From positions 1 through 64,000 of the forward strand of contig JAGWBQ010000004.1 in NCBI GenBank assembly GCA_021295815.1: 64,000 bases of DNA, read 5' to 3'. The translations under genes and the position numbers were made by a program. Below are positions 27,503 through 36,240 of the stretch, one piece after another; within the stretch, counting starts at the first letter, position 1, and each line of letters opens with the position of its first letter. The notes beneath the pieces are model-generated. The model was not told where the DNA came from, ran no database searches, and saw only the letters and a list, made by a program, of their open reading frames with translations. Source of the DNA: Gemmatimonadota bacterium (GTDB lineage: Bacteria; Gemmatimonadota; Gemmatimonadetes; Longimicrobiales; Gaopeijiaceae).

Positions 27503-27795
27503 CGGGCGGGCCGCCGTTCGGTCGCAACAGGCCGAGGTGCGGCATCCCTCGCCATGGCCGCCTTCTTGCCCGTCCCCGCGTTTTCCATGATCATGTACGG
27601 TGCGCCTGCTCACGGTGCAGCCAGGCCTCCTTCAGCCTCCAATTCCTGGATCATGAGCCTACGCAGCGGCGGATCGCGCATAGTTGCAGGCGGGGCCCCG
27701 TGGAGCGAGCTGTCCGCACCGGTCAGCGGACCGAGACCGTTCTCCGGAGCGCGGTCGGTCGCCGTAACTCCTGCCGTCGGTGGGGACGGTCGCCG
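27475..27795 (+). pseudogene. Duplication scar: broken gene start and decayed STAS-ATPase tail
   Basis: Directly after the STAS-ATPase stop a GTG (27471) opens a frame beginning VNPELSRRAVPG, close to the start of the next real gene (VSPKLSRSTVPS), but it loses similarity after about ten codons. From 27653 a second frame reads MSLRSGGSRI, matching the last 48 residues of the STAS-ATPase gene at 29 of 48 positions, and ends at 27799 just before the intact gene. The 81-codon frame 27554-27799 is therefore read as a remnant. Expression is not excluded. Confidence 0.7.
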
Positions 27796-27827
27796 GTGAG
27801 TCCGAAGCTTTCCCGCAGCACGGTCCC
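27653..27827 (+). repeat. Direct repeat copy 2 (gene-junction duplication)
   Basis: Second copy of the 175-base unit, offset by 325 bases from the first. Here the upstream half has decayed coding content and the downstream half is the true start of the STAS-like gene at 27796. Confidence 0.85.
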
Positions 27828-28362
27828 GTCCGTGACGGTGTTCTCGATCAATGTTCTCGATCTTCTGGCTGCGGCCGAAGGGGACTCCGATCCCAATCTG
27901 GTCACTCGCCAGACCGGCAGGGCGGTTCGGGCGCTGATCGAAGCCGAGCTGGCGCGGCGCCCGCCCGGAAGCGTGTGCATGATAGACTTCCGAGGCGTCG
28001 GCGTTCTGGACTACTCGTGCGCCGACGAGGTGGCCGCTCGCGTTCGGGCCACCGCGAGCTCGGTGGTCGTCTTCAGGTGCACCCAGGACCGTCACGCCGA
28101 CCAGCTCGGCACCGTCCTCGAACATCACTCCCTGGCCGCCGTGGCCGAGACTGGTCCGGGTCGCTTTCAGCTCCTGGGCCGGGTCGAGGCTCATACGCGG
28201 AGTGCGTGGCAGGCTCTCGAAGAAGCCGGGATCGGCTCCAACTCCGATGGCCTACCCACGGAGCCTCCGGCCGGGTACGGCGCCCTCGCGGCCGGCGGTC
28301 TCGCCTTCCGGTGCGAACGCTCCGGAGCCTACCACGCGTTCAGCAGCATCCTTTCCAAATAG
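27796..28362 (+). CDS. STAS-like (DUF4325-type) protein
   Basis: A 188-residue protein from GTG 27796, overlapping the stop of the decayed repeat (GTGA). The segment SVCMIDFRGVGVLDYSCADE matches the core strand-loop-helix of DUF4325, a STAS-like domain found with anti-sigma ATPases. The rest includes VVVFRCTQDRHADQLGTVL. Being next to a STAS-ATPase fusion suggests that it is the partner regulated by, or regulating, that protein. No enzymatic motif was seen. Confidence 0.6.
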   Translation: MSPKLSRSTVPSVTVFSINVLDLLAAAEGDSDPNLVTRQTGRAVRALIEAELARRPPGSVCMIDFRGVGVLDYSCADEVAARVRATASSVVVFRCTQDRHADQLGTVLEHHSLAAVAETGPGRFQLLGRVEAHTRSAWQALEEAGIGSNSDGLPTEPPAGYGALAAGGLAFRCERSGAYHAFSSILSK

Positions 28363-28426
28363 TCGCGCCTCTTTCATCGCCTCTGCGTCAAGGCGCTGCG
28401 CCAGCCGGCTAACCCAGAGAACCCAG

Positions 28427-29578
28427 ATGCCAAATCAGGCAACCACCGCCATTCACGGAGCGGGTCACGCCGAGCGTCGTCCCGGCTCGCCCGTGGTCTC
28501 GCCCATCACCCAGAGCTCCACATTCTTCTGGGGAGGACCGGCCGACGGCGATCTTCGCTACACGCGCTACGCCAACAACCCCAACCATCTCGATCTCGCT
28601 CGGAAGGTGGCGGCCCTCGAGGCCACGGAGGACGCCATGGTCATGGCGAGCGGAATGGGCGCGACCTCGATGACCTTCCTTGCCCTGGCGCGAGCCGGAG
28701 AGCATATCGTAGCCTCCACCCATCTCTACGGAGCGACCGTGGCCCTGCTCAGGGACGAGCTTCCCAGAAGGGGGATAGACGTGACCTTCGTGGATCCCTT
28801 CCTTGACGGCACGGCCGCGCTCGCTGCGGCCATACGGCCCGACACTCGGGTCATCCACATCGAGCTCCCCACGAATCCGACGCTCAGGATACTCGACCCG
28901 CGCCCGGTGGCCGAATTCGCGCGCAAGCACGGAGCCGCCCTGACGTGCGACGCGACCTTCGCCAGCCCGGCCGTCCTGCGCCCAGCCGCCCTCGGCGTGG
29001 ACTTGGTCATACAGAGCGCGACCAAATACCTGGGCGGTCACTCGGACCTGATCGCCGGGACCGTCGCCGGCTCGAAGGAGATGATCGCCGCGATCCGCGG
29101 CACGGCGAAGCTCTACGGTCCTTCGCTCGATCCTCACGCGACCTGGCTTCTGGATCGGGGGCTGCGGACCTTGTCCGTGCGGATGGAGCAGCACGGTCGG
29201 AACGCCCTCGAGCTCGCCCGCTGGTTCGAGATGCGGAAGGGCGTCGGCGCGGTCGTCTACCCCGGACTGCCCGATCACCCCGACCACGCCCTCGCTACCG
29301 AGCTCATGAACGGCTACGGAGGCATGCTCGGGATAGTGCTCACGGGGGGCGCGAAGGCAGCTGATCGCTTCCTCGGCCGCCTGCGGGTCGCGGTCGCCGC
29401 GCCCTCGCTGGGCGGGGTCGAGACCCTGGTCTCACAACCCCGCCACACCTCTCACGCCGACCTTTCCCGGGAAGACCGGGACGGTCTGGGAGTGCCCGAC
29501 GGCTTCGTGCGCATCAGCGTAGGGATCGAGGACGTCGAGGACCTCAAGCGGGACTTCGCCCGCGCGCTGACGGGTTAG
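28427..29578 (+). CDS. Cys/Met-metabolism PLP-dependent enzyme (cystathionine gamma-synthase/lyase type)
   Basis: Transsulfuration-family enzyme of 383 residues. The family start SPVVSPITQSSTF, YTRYANNPNHLDLARKVAALE, ASGMGATSMTFLAL, ELPTNPTLRILD, and the PLP-binding Lys in QSATKYLGGHSD are present. The C-terminal SLGGVETLVSQPRHTSHADL closes the active site. Whether it is a synthase (MetB), lyase or another member cannot be told. The ATG at 28427 is used; upstream in-frame codons overlap the previous gene. It converges with pruA. Confidence 0.85.
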   Translation: MPNQATTAIHGAGHAERRPGSPVVSPITQSSTFFWGGPADGDLRYTRYANNPNHLDLARKVAALEATEDAMVMASGMGATSMTFLALARAGEHIVASTHLYGATVALLRDELPRRGIDVTFVDPFLDGTAALAAAIRPDTRVIHIELPTNPTLRILDPRPVAEFARKHGAALTCDATFASPAVLRPAALGVDLVIQSATKYLGGHSDLIAGTVAGSKEMIAAIRGTAKLYGPSLDPHATWLLDRGLRTLSVRMEQHGRNALELARWFEMRKGVGAVVYPGLPDHPDHALATELMNGYGGMLGIVLTGGAKAADRFLGRLRVAVAAPSLGGVETLVSQPRHTSHADLSREDRDGLGVPDGFVRISVGIEDVEDLKRDFARALTG

Positions 29579-29694
29579 CGGCCGCCGCCGGGGCGGTCGT
29601 CAGACGCGTGCCCCGGAAACGCCGGTGCGGACACCGCGCCGCAGTCCCGTCGGCCGGTCCGTTTACCCGGCCGCCGCCGGCCGGCCTCCCGCCG

Positions 29695-31332
29695 TCAGGC
29701 GTTTCCGTCCCCTTCCATGAACGGGTAGCGGTAGTCGGTCGCCGACACGAAGGTCTCCTTGATGGTCCGCGCGCTTACCCAGCGGAGGATGTTGAACATG
29801 GAGCCGGCCTTGTCGTTCGTGCCCGACGCCCTCGCCCCGCCGAAGGGTTGCTGGCCCACCACGGCGCCGGTCGGCTTGTCGTTGATGTAGAAGTTGCCGG
29901 CCGCGTCTCTGAGCGCGTCGGTGGTCGCCCGCACCAGGTGGCGGTCGCGAGCGAAGATGGCTCCGGTAAGCGCGTACCTGGAAGTGTTCTTCAGGACCTC
30001 GATCGTATCGTCCCAGGCCTCGTCCTCGTAGACGAAGACCGTCAGCACGGGGCCGAAGATCTCGTCGCACATGGTCTCGGAGTCCGGTCGTCGGGTACGA
30101 ATGATCGTGGGCGACACGAACCAGCCCTTGGAGTCGTCCGTCGTGCCGCCGGCGATGATCTCCGTGTCCTCAGAGGCGCGGGCTCGCTCGATGTAGCCCG
30201 AGATCTTGGCGAAGGCGCGGTCGTCGATCACCGCCGCCACGAAGTTCGACAGGTCGCGCGGATCGCCGACGGCAAGCGACTCGGTTTCCTCGATGAGCTC
30301 CGGCGCGAGCTCGTCCCACATGCTGGCAGGGATGTAGGCCCGGGACGCGGCACTGCACTTCTGTCCCTGGTACTCGAAGGCTCCTCGGACGAGGGCGGTG
30401 CGCACCGCGTCGACGTCGGAATCGGGGTGGACGAGCACGAAGTTCTTCCCACCGGTCTCTCCGACGATGCGCGGATAGGAGTCGTACGAGCCGATGTTGG
30501 CCCCCACCTGGCTCCAGAGCGAGTTGAAGACTGCGGTCGATCCCGTAAAGTGAATGCCTGCGAGCGCCGGGTTGGCGATCACCTCGCGGGTGATGGCCGC
30601 CGGGTCTCCCGCGATCATGTTGATGACCCCCGCCGGCAGCCCCGCCGCCTCGTAGAGCCGCATGAGGTAATAACTCGACAGCATGGTCGTGAAGGCCGGC
30701 TTCCAAACGCTCGTGTTGCCGACCAGGGCCGGAATCCCGGCCAGGTTCGCACCGATGGCAGTGAAGTTGAAGGGCGAAATCGCGTAGATGAATCCCTCCA
30801 GGCCTCGGTATTCGGCCTGATTCCATGCACCGTCGGTCGAGAGCGGCTGCATCTCGTAGATCTGCTCGGCGTGTGCGGCACCGAATCTGAAGAAATCCAC
30901 GACCTCGCAGGCCGAGTCGATCTCCGCCTGGTAGACCGTCTTGCTCTGACCGAGCATCGTGGAGGCGTTGAGCGCGGCCCGGAACGGGCCTGCCGCGAGC
31001 TCGGCCGCCTTGACGAAGACTGCGGCGCGGTCGTCCCAGCGGGCCGCCGCCCACTCTTCGCGAGCCTCCAGCGCCGCCCGCATGGCGCGATGCGTCTCGG
31101 CCGGACCGGCGCAATGCGCCCGGGCGATGACGTGTCCGCGGTCGTGCGGCATCACCACGTCGACGGTCTTGCCGGTGCGCACCTCCTCGCCGCCGATGAA
31201 GAGGGGAACGTCGACGATTTCACTTGCCTGTCTTTCAAGTTCGGCGCGCAGCTCGGCGCGCTCGGGGGAGCCCGGCCCGTAGGCAAGGATGGGCTCGTTG
31301 ATCGGAAGTGGGGTAGTGGGAAGTGAGTTCAT
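29695..31332 (-). CDS. pruA: L-glutamate gamma-semialdehyde (P5C) dehydrogenase
   Basis: Oxidises the proline-breakdown intermediate to glutamate with NAD+. The 545-residue protein has the aldehyde dehydrogenase signature: AISPFNFTAIGANL, HFTGSTAVF, catalytic Glu in VGETGGKNF and catalytic Cys in YQGQKCSAASR. The lengthened N-terminus (PINEPILAYGPGSPER) and QPFGGARASGTNDKAG near the end fit the stand-alone type related to the mitochondrial enzyme rather than the C-terminal half of PutA. No proline dehydrogenase gene is nearby. ATG 31332 was chosen; no good ribosome-binding site is visible. Confidence 0.93.
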   Translation of the reverse strand: MNSLPTTPLPINEPILAYGPGSPERAELRAELERQASEIVDVPLFIGGEEVRTGKTVDVVMPHDRGHVIARAHCAGPAETHRAMRAALEAREEWAAARWDDRAAVFVKAAELAAGPFRAALNASTMLGQSKTVYQAEIDSACEVVDFFRFGAAHAEQIYEMQPLSTDGAWNQAEYRGLEGFIYAISPFNFTAIGANLAGIPALVGNTSVWKPAFTTMLSSYYLMRLYEAAGLPAGVINMIAGDPAAITREVIANPALAGIHFTGSTAVFNSLWSQVGANIGSYDSYPRIVGETGGKNFVLVHPDSDVDAVRTALVRGAFEYQGQKCSAASRAYIPASMWDELAPELIEETESLAVGDPRDLSNFVAAVIDDRAFAKISGYIERARASEDTEIIAGGTTDDSKGWFVSPTIIRTRRPDSETMCDEIFGPVLTVFVYEDEAWDDTIEVLKNTSRYALTGAIFARDRHLVRATTDALRDAAGNFYINDKPTGAVVGQQPFGGARASGTNDKAGSMFNILRWVSARTIKETFVSATDYRYPFMEGDGNA

Positions 31333-31469
31333 GACCGGGGATGGGGTAGTTGGCCGTCGCTGGGCCGGGATTGGCGTTCTCTCTAGATGGGGCGAGCACT
31401 TAATCCTGCCGTCAAGGCCACTCGCTGGCAAGGGCTTGACCGGACTGGAGCCAGCCTGGAAACTACGGA
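31333..31469. promoter_or_regulatory. Divergent promoter region of pruA and mrp
   Basis: The 137-base gap separates the two starts. On the plus strand a TTGACC box (31436-31441) lies 28 bases before the mrp ATG, but the -10 position has no good match, so mrp mRNA would have a very short or no leader. On the minus strand TTGACG (31415-31410) is a possible -35 for pruA. Confidence 0.3.
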
Positions 31470-32609
31470 ATGAAACCTGAAGACTTACGCCGTTCGGCGA
31501 TGGTGGCCCTGAGCCGGGTGCGGCATCCTTCCGCCGGAGCCGACCTGATTTCCACCGGCCATGTGAAGAAGCTGCGGGTCGAAGGCGATACGGTGCGCAT
31601 GGACTTCAATTTGCGCACGGGCGATCCGCCCGATCTGGTGAAACGCGCCCGCGCCGCGGTTTCCAAGGTCAAGGGGGTGGGCGGCGTCAAGATCGACGTC
31701 CAGCTCCCCCAGATGAGCGCCGGCGGCGCACCCGGTGCTCAGCCGCGCGGTGCCAAGCCTCCGAAAGGCGGCGGGTTGCAACCCGGTTCGGTCCCGGCGC
31801 CGACGCCGAATCCGAACCTGCTCCCCGAAGTGGAGCGGATCGTAGCCGTCAGTTCGGGAAAGGGCGGGGTCGGGAAGTCGATGGTCGCCGCCAATCTCGC
31901 CGCCGCTCTGGCTCTCGGGGCCGGCGCCGGAAGCTCGGCCCGTCGGGTCGGACTCCTCGACGCCGACATCTACGGCCCCAACATCCCGCGCATGTTCGGC
32001 GTGCACGCCCGACCCCGCGTTACTGGCGAAAAGGGGAGCGAGATGATCGAACCGCTCTCGGCTCACGGCGTGCGGCTCATGTCGCTCGGCTTTCTGCTTG
32101 CCCGCGATCAACCCGCCATCATGCGCGGTCCGCTCATCTCCGGCGTGCTCAAGCAGTTCCTGGAACAGGTCGACTGGGGGCCTCTGGACTGCCTGGTCGT
32201 GGACATGCCCCCGGGAACGGGTGACGCACAGCTCTCGCTCGTCCAGAGCGTCGAGGTCGGCGGCGTGGTCATGGTCACCACCCCCCAGGAGGTGGCCACC
32301 GGAGACGTGCGCAGGGGCGTGAAGATGTTCGAACGGGTGAACACCAGGGTGCTGGGGATCGTCGAGAACATGTCCGGACTGGCCTGCGCGCACTGCGGCG
32401 AAGTCACTAACGTCTTCGGATCGGGAGGCGGCGAGCGCCTCGCCTCGGAGCTCAAGGCGCCGTTCCTCGGCAGGGTGCCGCTCGACCCGGCTGTCAGCGC
32501 CGCCGGCGATGCGGGGTCACCGACCGTGGTCTCCGCCTCCGGGTCGCCCGCAGCCCGGAATCTCATGGAGCTCGCGGCCGAGGTCGCGCTCAGACTGGCT
32601 GAGAGCTAG
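31470..32609 (+). CDS. mrp: Mrp/ApbC-type Fe-S cluster carrier ATPase
   Basis: P-loop ATPase that carries Fe-S clusters to apoproteins. The N-terminal MIP18-like domain (1-80, LSRVRHPSAGADLISTGHV) is followed by a Pro/Gly linker and the ATPase: VSSGKGGVGKSMVAANLA (deviant Walker A), LLDADIYGPNIPRMFG, VVDMPPGTGDAQLSLVQ, and the CAHC motif that holds the bridging cluster. The 379 residues are typical for bacterial Mrp proteins with an N-terminal DUF59. It stands alone, divergent from pruA. Confidence 0.94.
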   Translation: MKPEDLRRSAMVALSRVRHPSAGADLISTGHVKKLRVEGDTVRMDFNLRTGDPPDLVKRARAAVSKVKGVGGVKIDVQLPQMSAGGAPGAQPRGAKPPKGGGLQPGSVPAPTPNPNLLPEVERIVAVSSGKGGVGKSMVAANLAAALALGAGAGSSARRVGLLDADIYGPNIPRMFGVHARPRVTGEKGSEMIEPLSAHGVRLMSLGFLLARDQPAIMRGPLISGVLKQFLEQVDWGPLDCLVVDMPPGTGDAQLSLVQSVEVGGVVMVTTPQEVATGDVRRGVKMFERVNTRVLGIVENMSGLACAHCGEVTNVFGSGGGERLASELKAPFLGRVPLDPAVSAAGDAGSPTVVSASGSPAARNLMELAAEVALRLAES

Positions 32610-32708
32610 CCGCCCGCGGAAGGAACCTCCAGCGGCGGCCGGCGCCGCATCCGCAATGAAAGCTGCACCAGGTGTCGCTCCTCAGGCAGCAGGCAGCCGT
32701 CGGTCGGT

Positions 32709-32945
32709 TCAATCGCCTTCCAGCCAGCGGCGATCGGCGGCGCTCAGGGAGTTGCGATTCCGCAGCTTGTCGAAGATCTTGACCGCTATCCAGCCAAGGA
32801 GGAGTATCGGCGCGACCTTGAAGAGCAGGAAGGAAGCCAGCCCGGCAGCGATGCTGAGCATGCCGCCCAGAACCGCGAGCGCCAAGCTGACCGCCACGAT
32901 CGTGAGCAGCCCGACCAGGAAGAATTTGAGGAGTGCGCGGATCAT
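32709..32945 (-). CDS. Small two-helix membrane protein
   Basis: A 78-residue protein with two hydrophobic segments (about 5-28 and 32-55) and a basic/acidic C-terminal tail (KIFDKLRNRNSLSAADRRWLEGD). Six bases follow the toastrack-like gene, so the two are probably co-expressed. No known family was recognised. It could modulate the neighbouring sigma/anti-sigma system, but that is only from position. Confidence 0.6.
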   Translation of the reverse strand: MIRALLKFFLVGLLTIVAVSLALAVLGGMLSIAAGLASFLLFKVAPILLLGWIAVKIFDKLRNRNSLSAADRRWLEGD

Positions 32946-32951
32946 GGTCCG

Positions 32952-33860
32952 CTACTCCTCATCGGGGTCGAACCACTCCAAGGCCACCCGTCCGAAAGCG
33001 GCGTCGAGCTCGACGCGCACCCGCCGCTCCGCATCCTCCCAGTCGGGCGAGTAGTAGGAGTCGCCACGCTTGGTCAGGCCTTCCGAGTCGAAGGTGGTCA
33101 GGAAGCCGTCCCGGTCCACCCGCAACCCCAGCCCCCGGGGGACCCGCAGCGTCAGGGAGCCGACGCCCATGTCGACCCGGAGCGTGGCGTTCTCCCGCCA
33201 ATCTCCGCCCAGGCCCAGGACGACCTTGCCGACCCCGGCGTCGACCGAGACGCGGCTTGCTCGGAGATTGCCAAGGTCGTTCGCCTCGAAGTCGGCCGCC
33301 CCGACCGCGAACTCCGCCGCATCCATGCCCATGCGGTTCGGGGTCGAGGCCTCGAGTCGGATCGAGGAGGCTCCGGTCTCGACCGAGAGCCCGGAGAGAG
33401 AGAGTCCGCCGACGTCGACCGCAGCCCTGCCGGCACCGAATGCCACCTCGAGCATCATGGGAACGTCCGAACCCAGTCGAAGATCGAGGCTGCCGTTATC
33501 TCCCGAGCGCCCCAGATTGAATTTGTCGCCGAAGGACTCGATCCCCAGCTCCACCAGCCCGTCGCCGACTTCCGCTACCGGTTCCTGGTGCTCCTCGTTG
33601 TAGCGCACCTCCATCCGGTAGAGGACTCCGACCTCGCCGGAGGTCAGGGTCAGGGTGCCCCCTCCGTAGCTGACCCGGACCCGTAGAGGTTCGCCATCGT
33701 CGCCGTCGTAGTCGCGCGAGATCGTTGATGTGCGCCAGGCCTCCTGACGTGCGAGTTCGTTCTCGTTCGGCCCGGCTGGAATCGCAGACGCGTCGCCCCC
33801 GGCGAACGCGGTCATCGTCAAGGAAACGGCGGTGGCGACGGCGACGACAGGTGCGGTCAT
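32952..33860 (-). CDS. Exported toastrack-like (LiaF-type) protein
   Basis: A 302-residue protein with an N-terminal signal-like helix (1-26, ending DASAIP). The body is a repeating beta pattern with SYGGGTLTLTSGEVGVLYRMEVRYNEE and later SLTLRVPRGLGLRVDRDG, similar to the N-terminal toastrack and cell-wall-active-antibiotics-response domains of LiaF-like proteins. Such proteins often sit with envelope stress regulators, in line with the ECF sigma and anti-sigma genes on the same strand upstream. Precise function unknown. Confidence 0.6.
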   Translation of the reverse strand: MTAPVVAVATAVSLTMTAFAGGDASAIPAGPNENELARQEAWRTSTISRDYDGDDGEPLRVRVSYGGGTLTLTSGEVGVLYRMEVRYNEEHQEPVAEVGDGLVELGIESFGDKFNLGRSGDNGSLDLRLGSDVPMMLEVAFGAGRAAVDVGGLSLSGLSVETGASSIRLEASTPNRMGMDAAEFAVGAADFEANDLGNLRASRVSVDAGVGKVVLGLGGDWRENATLRVDMGVGSLTLRVPRGLGLRVDRDGFLTTFDSEGLTKRGDSYYSPDWEDAERRVRVELDAAFGRVALEWFDPDEE

Positions 33861-33961
33861 GGTCAATATCCTAACGGTCCGTGGAAGCGCGACATCAAAG
33901 GAGGCGGTCCGGCGTGGACGCAGCGTCGTTGGAATACCGTAACAGGTCGGTCCACAGTCCG

Positions 33962-35242
33962 CTAGTCGATGCCCTGGAGGTCGTCGGATCGGTCCCAGGC
34001 CCGAGGATGCCGAGACCCGCCGTTCGTGAGAATGACGGCCCCCAGTCCGATACAAGAAACGACACCTACGGCTAACCATCCGAACACGTCGATGGCGGCG
34101 CCCAGACCGGAAAGGAAGGGAAGGAGGCTGACGACGTCGCCCGCCACCGGAAGCAGGAACAGGGCGAGGAGGCCGACTATCCCGACGTGGAGGTCGTTGT
34201 AGCCGTTGGCCCACCCGGTTCCCGGGTACCCCTTGGCGATGATCCAGGCACCGAGGTTTCTGGCGACCGCGAGCGAGCCGACGACAGCGGAAACGCCGAA
34301 TACCAATGGAAACGCCAACACCCAGACCGGGACCAGAAGAATGCCGATGACGGTCATCGAGAGCACGATGATCGGGATGGTGAAACCGGGCAGGAAGAGC
34401 AGGCTTCCCATGAGGCCCACGACGCCGGACCGGCTCGGCAGCGCCCGGGCCACTTCGGAGACGACGGTTACCCGGTTCCCCGGTATCGCCTGAGCGCCGA
34501 AGGCTCCCGCCAGGGCCAGCAGACCGCCGAAGACCACGGTGCCCAGCAGGTTGCCCAACCCACCCGCGAAACGGCTGACCGGCTGCCAGAATCCGCCCTC
34601 GCGCTCGCGTCGTTCCTGCCGGATTCGACGGTCGGCGCGGGCGTTGGCCTCTCGCACCTCGGACTCCAGCTCGGCCAATCGGCGCCTGGAGTCTGCGAGT
34701 TCCGCTTCGAACTCCGCTTCCAGCGCCGTGAGTTCCGCCTCGATTTCAGCGCCGTCGGCCCCCGGCCCGGTGAGGACCGACAAAGCGTCTTCCAGCCTCG
34801 CCGCGATACGAGCGGAGCTCTCCTGAAGACCGCTGGGCGGACTCCAGGTCGCGAGGGTTTCGGGAAGGCCCGCTCCGTCCCGGTCTCTAAGCAGGAAGGA
34901 ACGCCAGGAGCTCCAGAGGATACCGTCAGGATCCGACGATCCGATACGGGATCCGTCGATCCACCAACCGTCTTCGCGGAGGTCGATCGCCAGCGAGCGT
35001 CCGTCTTCGAGCTCGATCCATACGCTGGCGGTGGCGTTTCCCAGGGTCAGCCGCCAGGTCTCCACCTCGGGAGCGGCCTGTGCTGAGGGTCGAGCTTCCG
35101 CCGACTGCGCACCGGCGGCTTGGGCGCCGGCCGCCGCCACGACGAGAAGCAGGGCCGCCGCGCCGCGGAGCGACCGCCGTCCGGAACTTCGCTGCTCTCT
35201 GCGCTCGTGCGAGTTTCGCCAAGGGCCGCTAGTCGGGCACAC
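33962..35242 (-). CDS. Membrane protein with coiled coil, sigma/anti-sigma neighbour
   Basis: A 426-residue protein from GTG 35242, overlapping the anti-sigma stop by 14 bases. It has a signal-like helix (about 27-46), an extracytoplasmic domain with VWIELEDGRSLAIDLREDGWW, a charged coiled coil (about 165-215, ELTALEAEFEAELADSRRRL), then five or six hydrophobic segments (about 235-405). No named family was recognised. Being in the ECF operon suggests an envelope sensor or target protein. Confidence 0.6.
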   Translation of the reverse strand: MCPTSGPWRNSHERREQRSSGRRSLRGAAALLLVVAAAGAQAAGAQSAEARPSAQAAPEVETWRLTLGNATASVWIELEDGRSLAIDLREDGWWIDGSRIGSSDPDGILWSSWRSFLLRDRDGAGLPETLATWSPPSGLQESSARIAARLEDALSVLTGPGADGAEIEAELTALEAEFEAELADSRRRLAELESEVREANARADRRIRQERREREGGFWQPVSRFAGGLGNLLGTVVFGGLLALAGAFGAQAIPGNRVTVVSEVARALPSRSGVVGLMGSLLFLPGFTIPIIVLSMTVIGILLVPVWVLAFPLVFGVSAVVGSLAVARNLGAWIIAKGYPGTGWANGYNDLHVGIVGLLALFLLPVAGDVVSLLPFLSGLGAAIDVFGWLAVGVVSCIGLGAVILTNGGSRHPRAWDRSDDLQGID

Positions 35243-36239
35243 GGGTCTTGCCTCCGTCGATGGGCCGGGCCCAGAGGTAGATGGTTCTTGCCGAAAGAAG
35301 GCAAACCAGCGTGTATAGAGCGACTCCGGTCACAACCCAGGCCAACGACGTGGAGAGCGCACCGACGAGGCCAGTGGCGGAATCCGTGAGCTCGCTCGCC
35401 AGTCCGGTTCCGAGTTCCGTGATCCTGAGCGATGCGTATGCGAGCAGATCGCTTAAGGTCAATGTCGGGTGGGCTATGAGTGTGTGAGCCACCAGGCCGA
35501 TGCAAACGGCCGGGGTCAGCGCGAGTCCTCCGAGCCGTCCCCAGCCCTCCATGGTGTCCGGCACCACGCTCGAAACGCTCAGACGCCGGAGGCGCCTCAT
35601 CGCCCGGTCCGGAAGGGACGCCCGTTCGGAAGCGGTCGCAGCTTCTTCGACTGCGCACATGACGCGGTCCGTGAATCCGGGAGGGGTCTCGAGGTGCCCG
35701 AGCCGATCCAGAATATGGACCGTGGCCCGGGCGCGCCCGAGCTTGTCGGCGCACAGTTCGCACTCCAGAGTGTGCGACTCGGCCTGGATCGCACCGGCTG
35801 CGGCGGCGACGCTGTCGGCCAGATCCTCGACCAGTCCGGAGTCGAGGTGCTCGTCGCCGCGAAGCGCTTTCGAGAGCGGGCTCAGGAGCTTGCTCCCGGC
35901 CACCAGCCAGCTTCTTCCGAGAAGCCCGCGGCGTCCTGCTTCCGCGCCGCGCGCCGCCTTCTCGAACACCGGGAGCCTCGGAACGACCGGCCGATGCGGC
36001 GTCCGGTCCAGGACCTGATCGACGAGTCCCGATGGCGGAGGCGCGGTGGGAAGATCACCGAGAATTCCGGACAGGGTGCGCCAGGCCTCCACCTCGCGCC
36101 GGCACTCGTGGCATTCCTCGAGGTGGTCGCGGATGCTGTCGCCGCTTCGGTGCTCGAGCTCGCCAGCGCCGTATTGCGAGAGCATCTCGGCGGGAGGGCC
36201 GTTTGTGCAGCCCTTGGCTCCAGGGGAGATCCGGGTCAT
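35229..36239 (-). CDS. Anti-sigma factor with two zinc-finger (ZAS-type) motifs
   Basis: A 336-residue regulator one base after the sigma gene. The first zinc motif is H39-x3-C43-x2-C46 (DHLEECHECRREVEAW), the typical mycothiol/RsrA-like ZAS motif. A second H156-x3-C160-x2-C163 (HTLECELCADKL) follows, so the protein seems to have two copies. The C-terminal third has two hydrophobic stretches (about 245-265 and 300-325), making it membrane-bound. It should hold the cognate ECF sigma factor at the membrane until released. Confidence 0.78.
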   Translation of the reverse strand: MTRISPGAKGCTNGPPAEMLSQYGAGELEHRSGDSIRDHLEECHECRREVEAWRTLSGILGDLPTAPPPSGLVDQVLDRTPHRPVVPRLPVFEKAARGAEAGRRGLLGRSWLVAGSKLLSPLSKALRGDEHLDSGLVEDLADSVAAAAGAIQAESHTLECELCADKLGRARATVHILDRLGHLETPPGFTDRVMCAVEEAATASERASLPDRAMRRLRRLSVSSVVPDTMEGWGRLGGLALTPAVCIGLVAHTLIAHPTLTLSDLLAYASLRITELGTGLASELTDSATGLVGALSTSLAWVVTGVALYTLVCLLSARTIYLWARPIDGGKTRVPD

Positions 36240-36240
36240 G

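Noticed and set aside
27554-27799. 81-codon frame as an independent gene
   Set aside because: Its second half is a decayed copy of the end of the preceding gene and the first half has no similarity to anything; read as duplication scar.
29667-29684. GC-rich hairpin (CCGGCC/GGCCGG arms) between the convergent PLP-enzyme and pruA genes
   Set aside because: No T-run on either side, so it cannot be called an intrinsic terminator; such palindromes arise by chance at this GC content.
29608-31326. Plus-strand frame of 572 codons opposite pruA
   Set aside because: pruA has both catalytic residues and full length; the plus-strand translation is a shadow.
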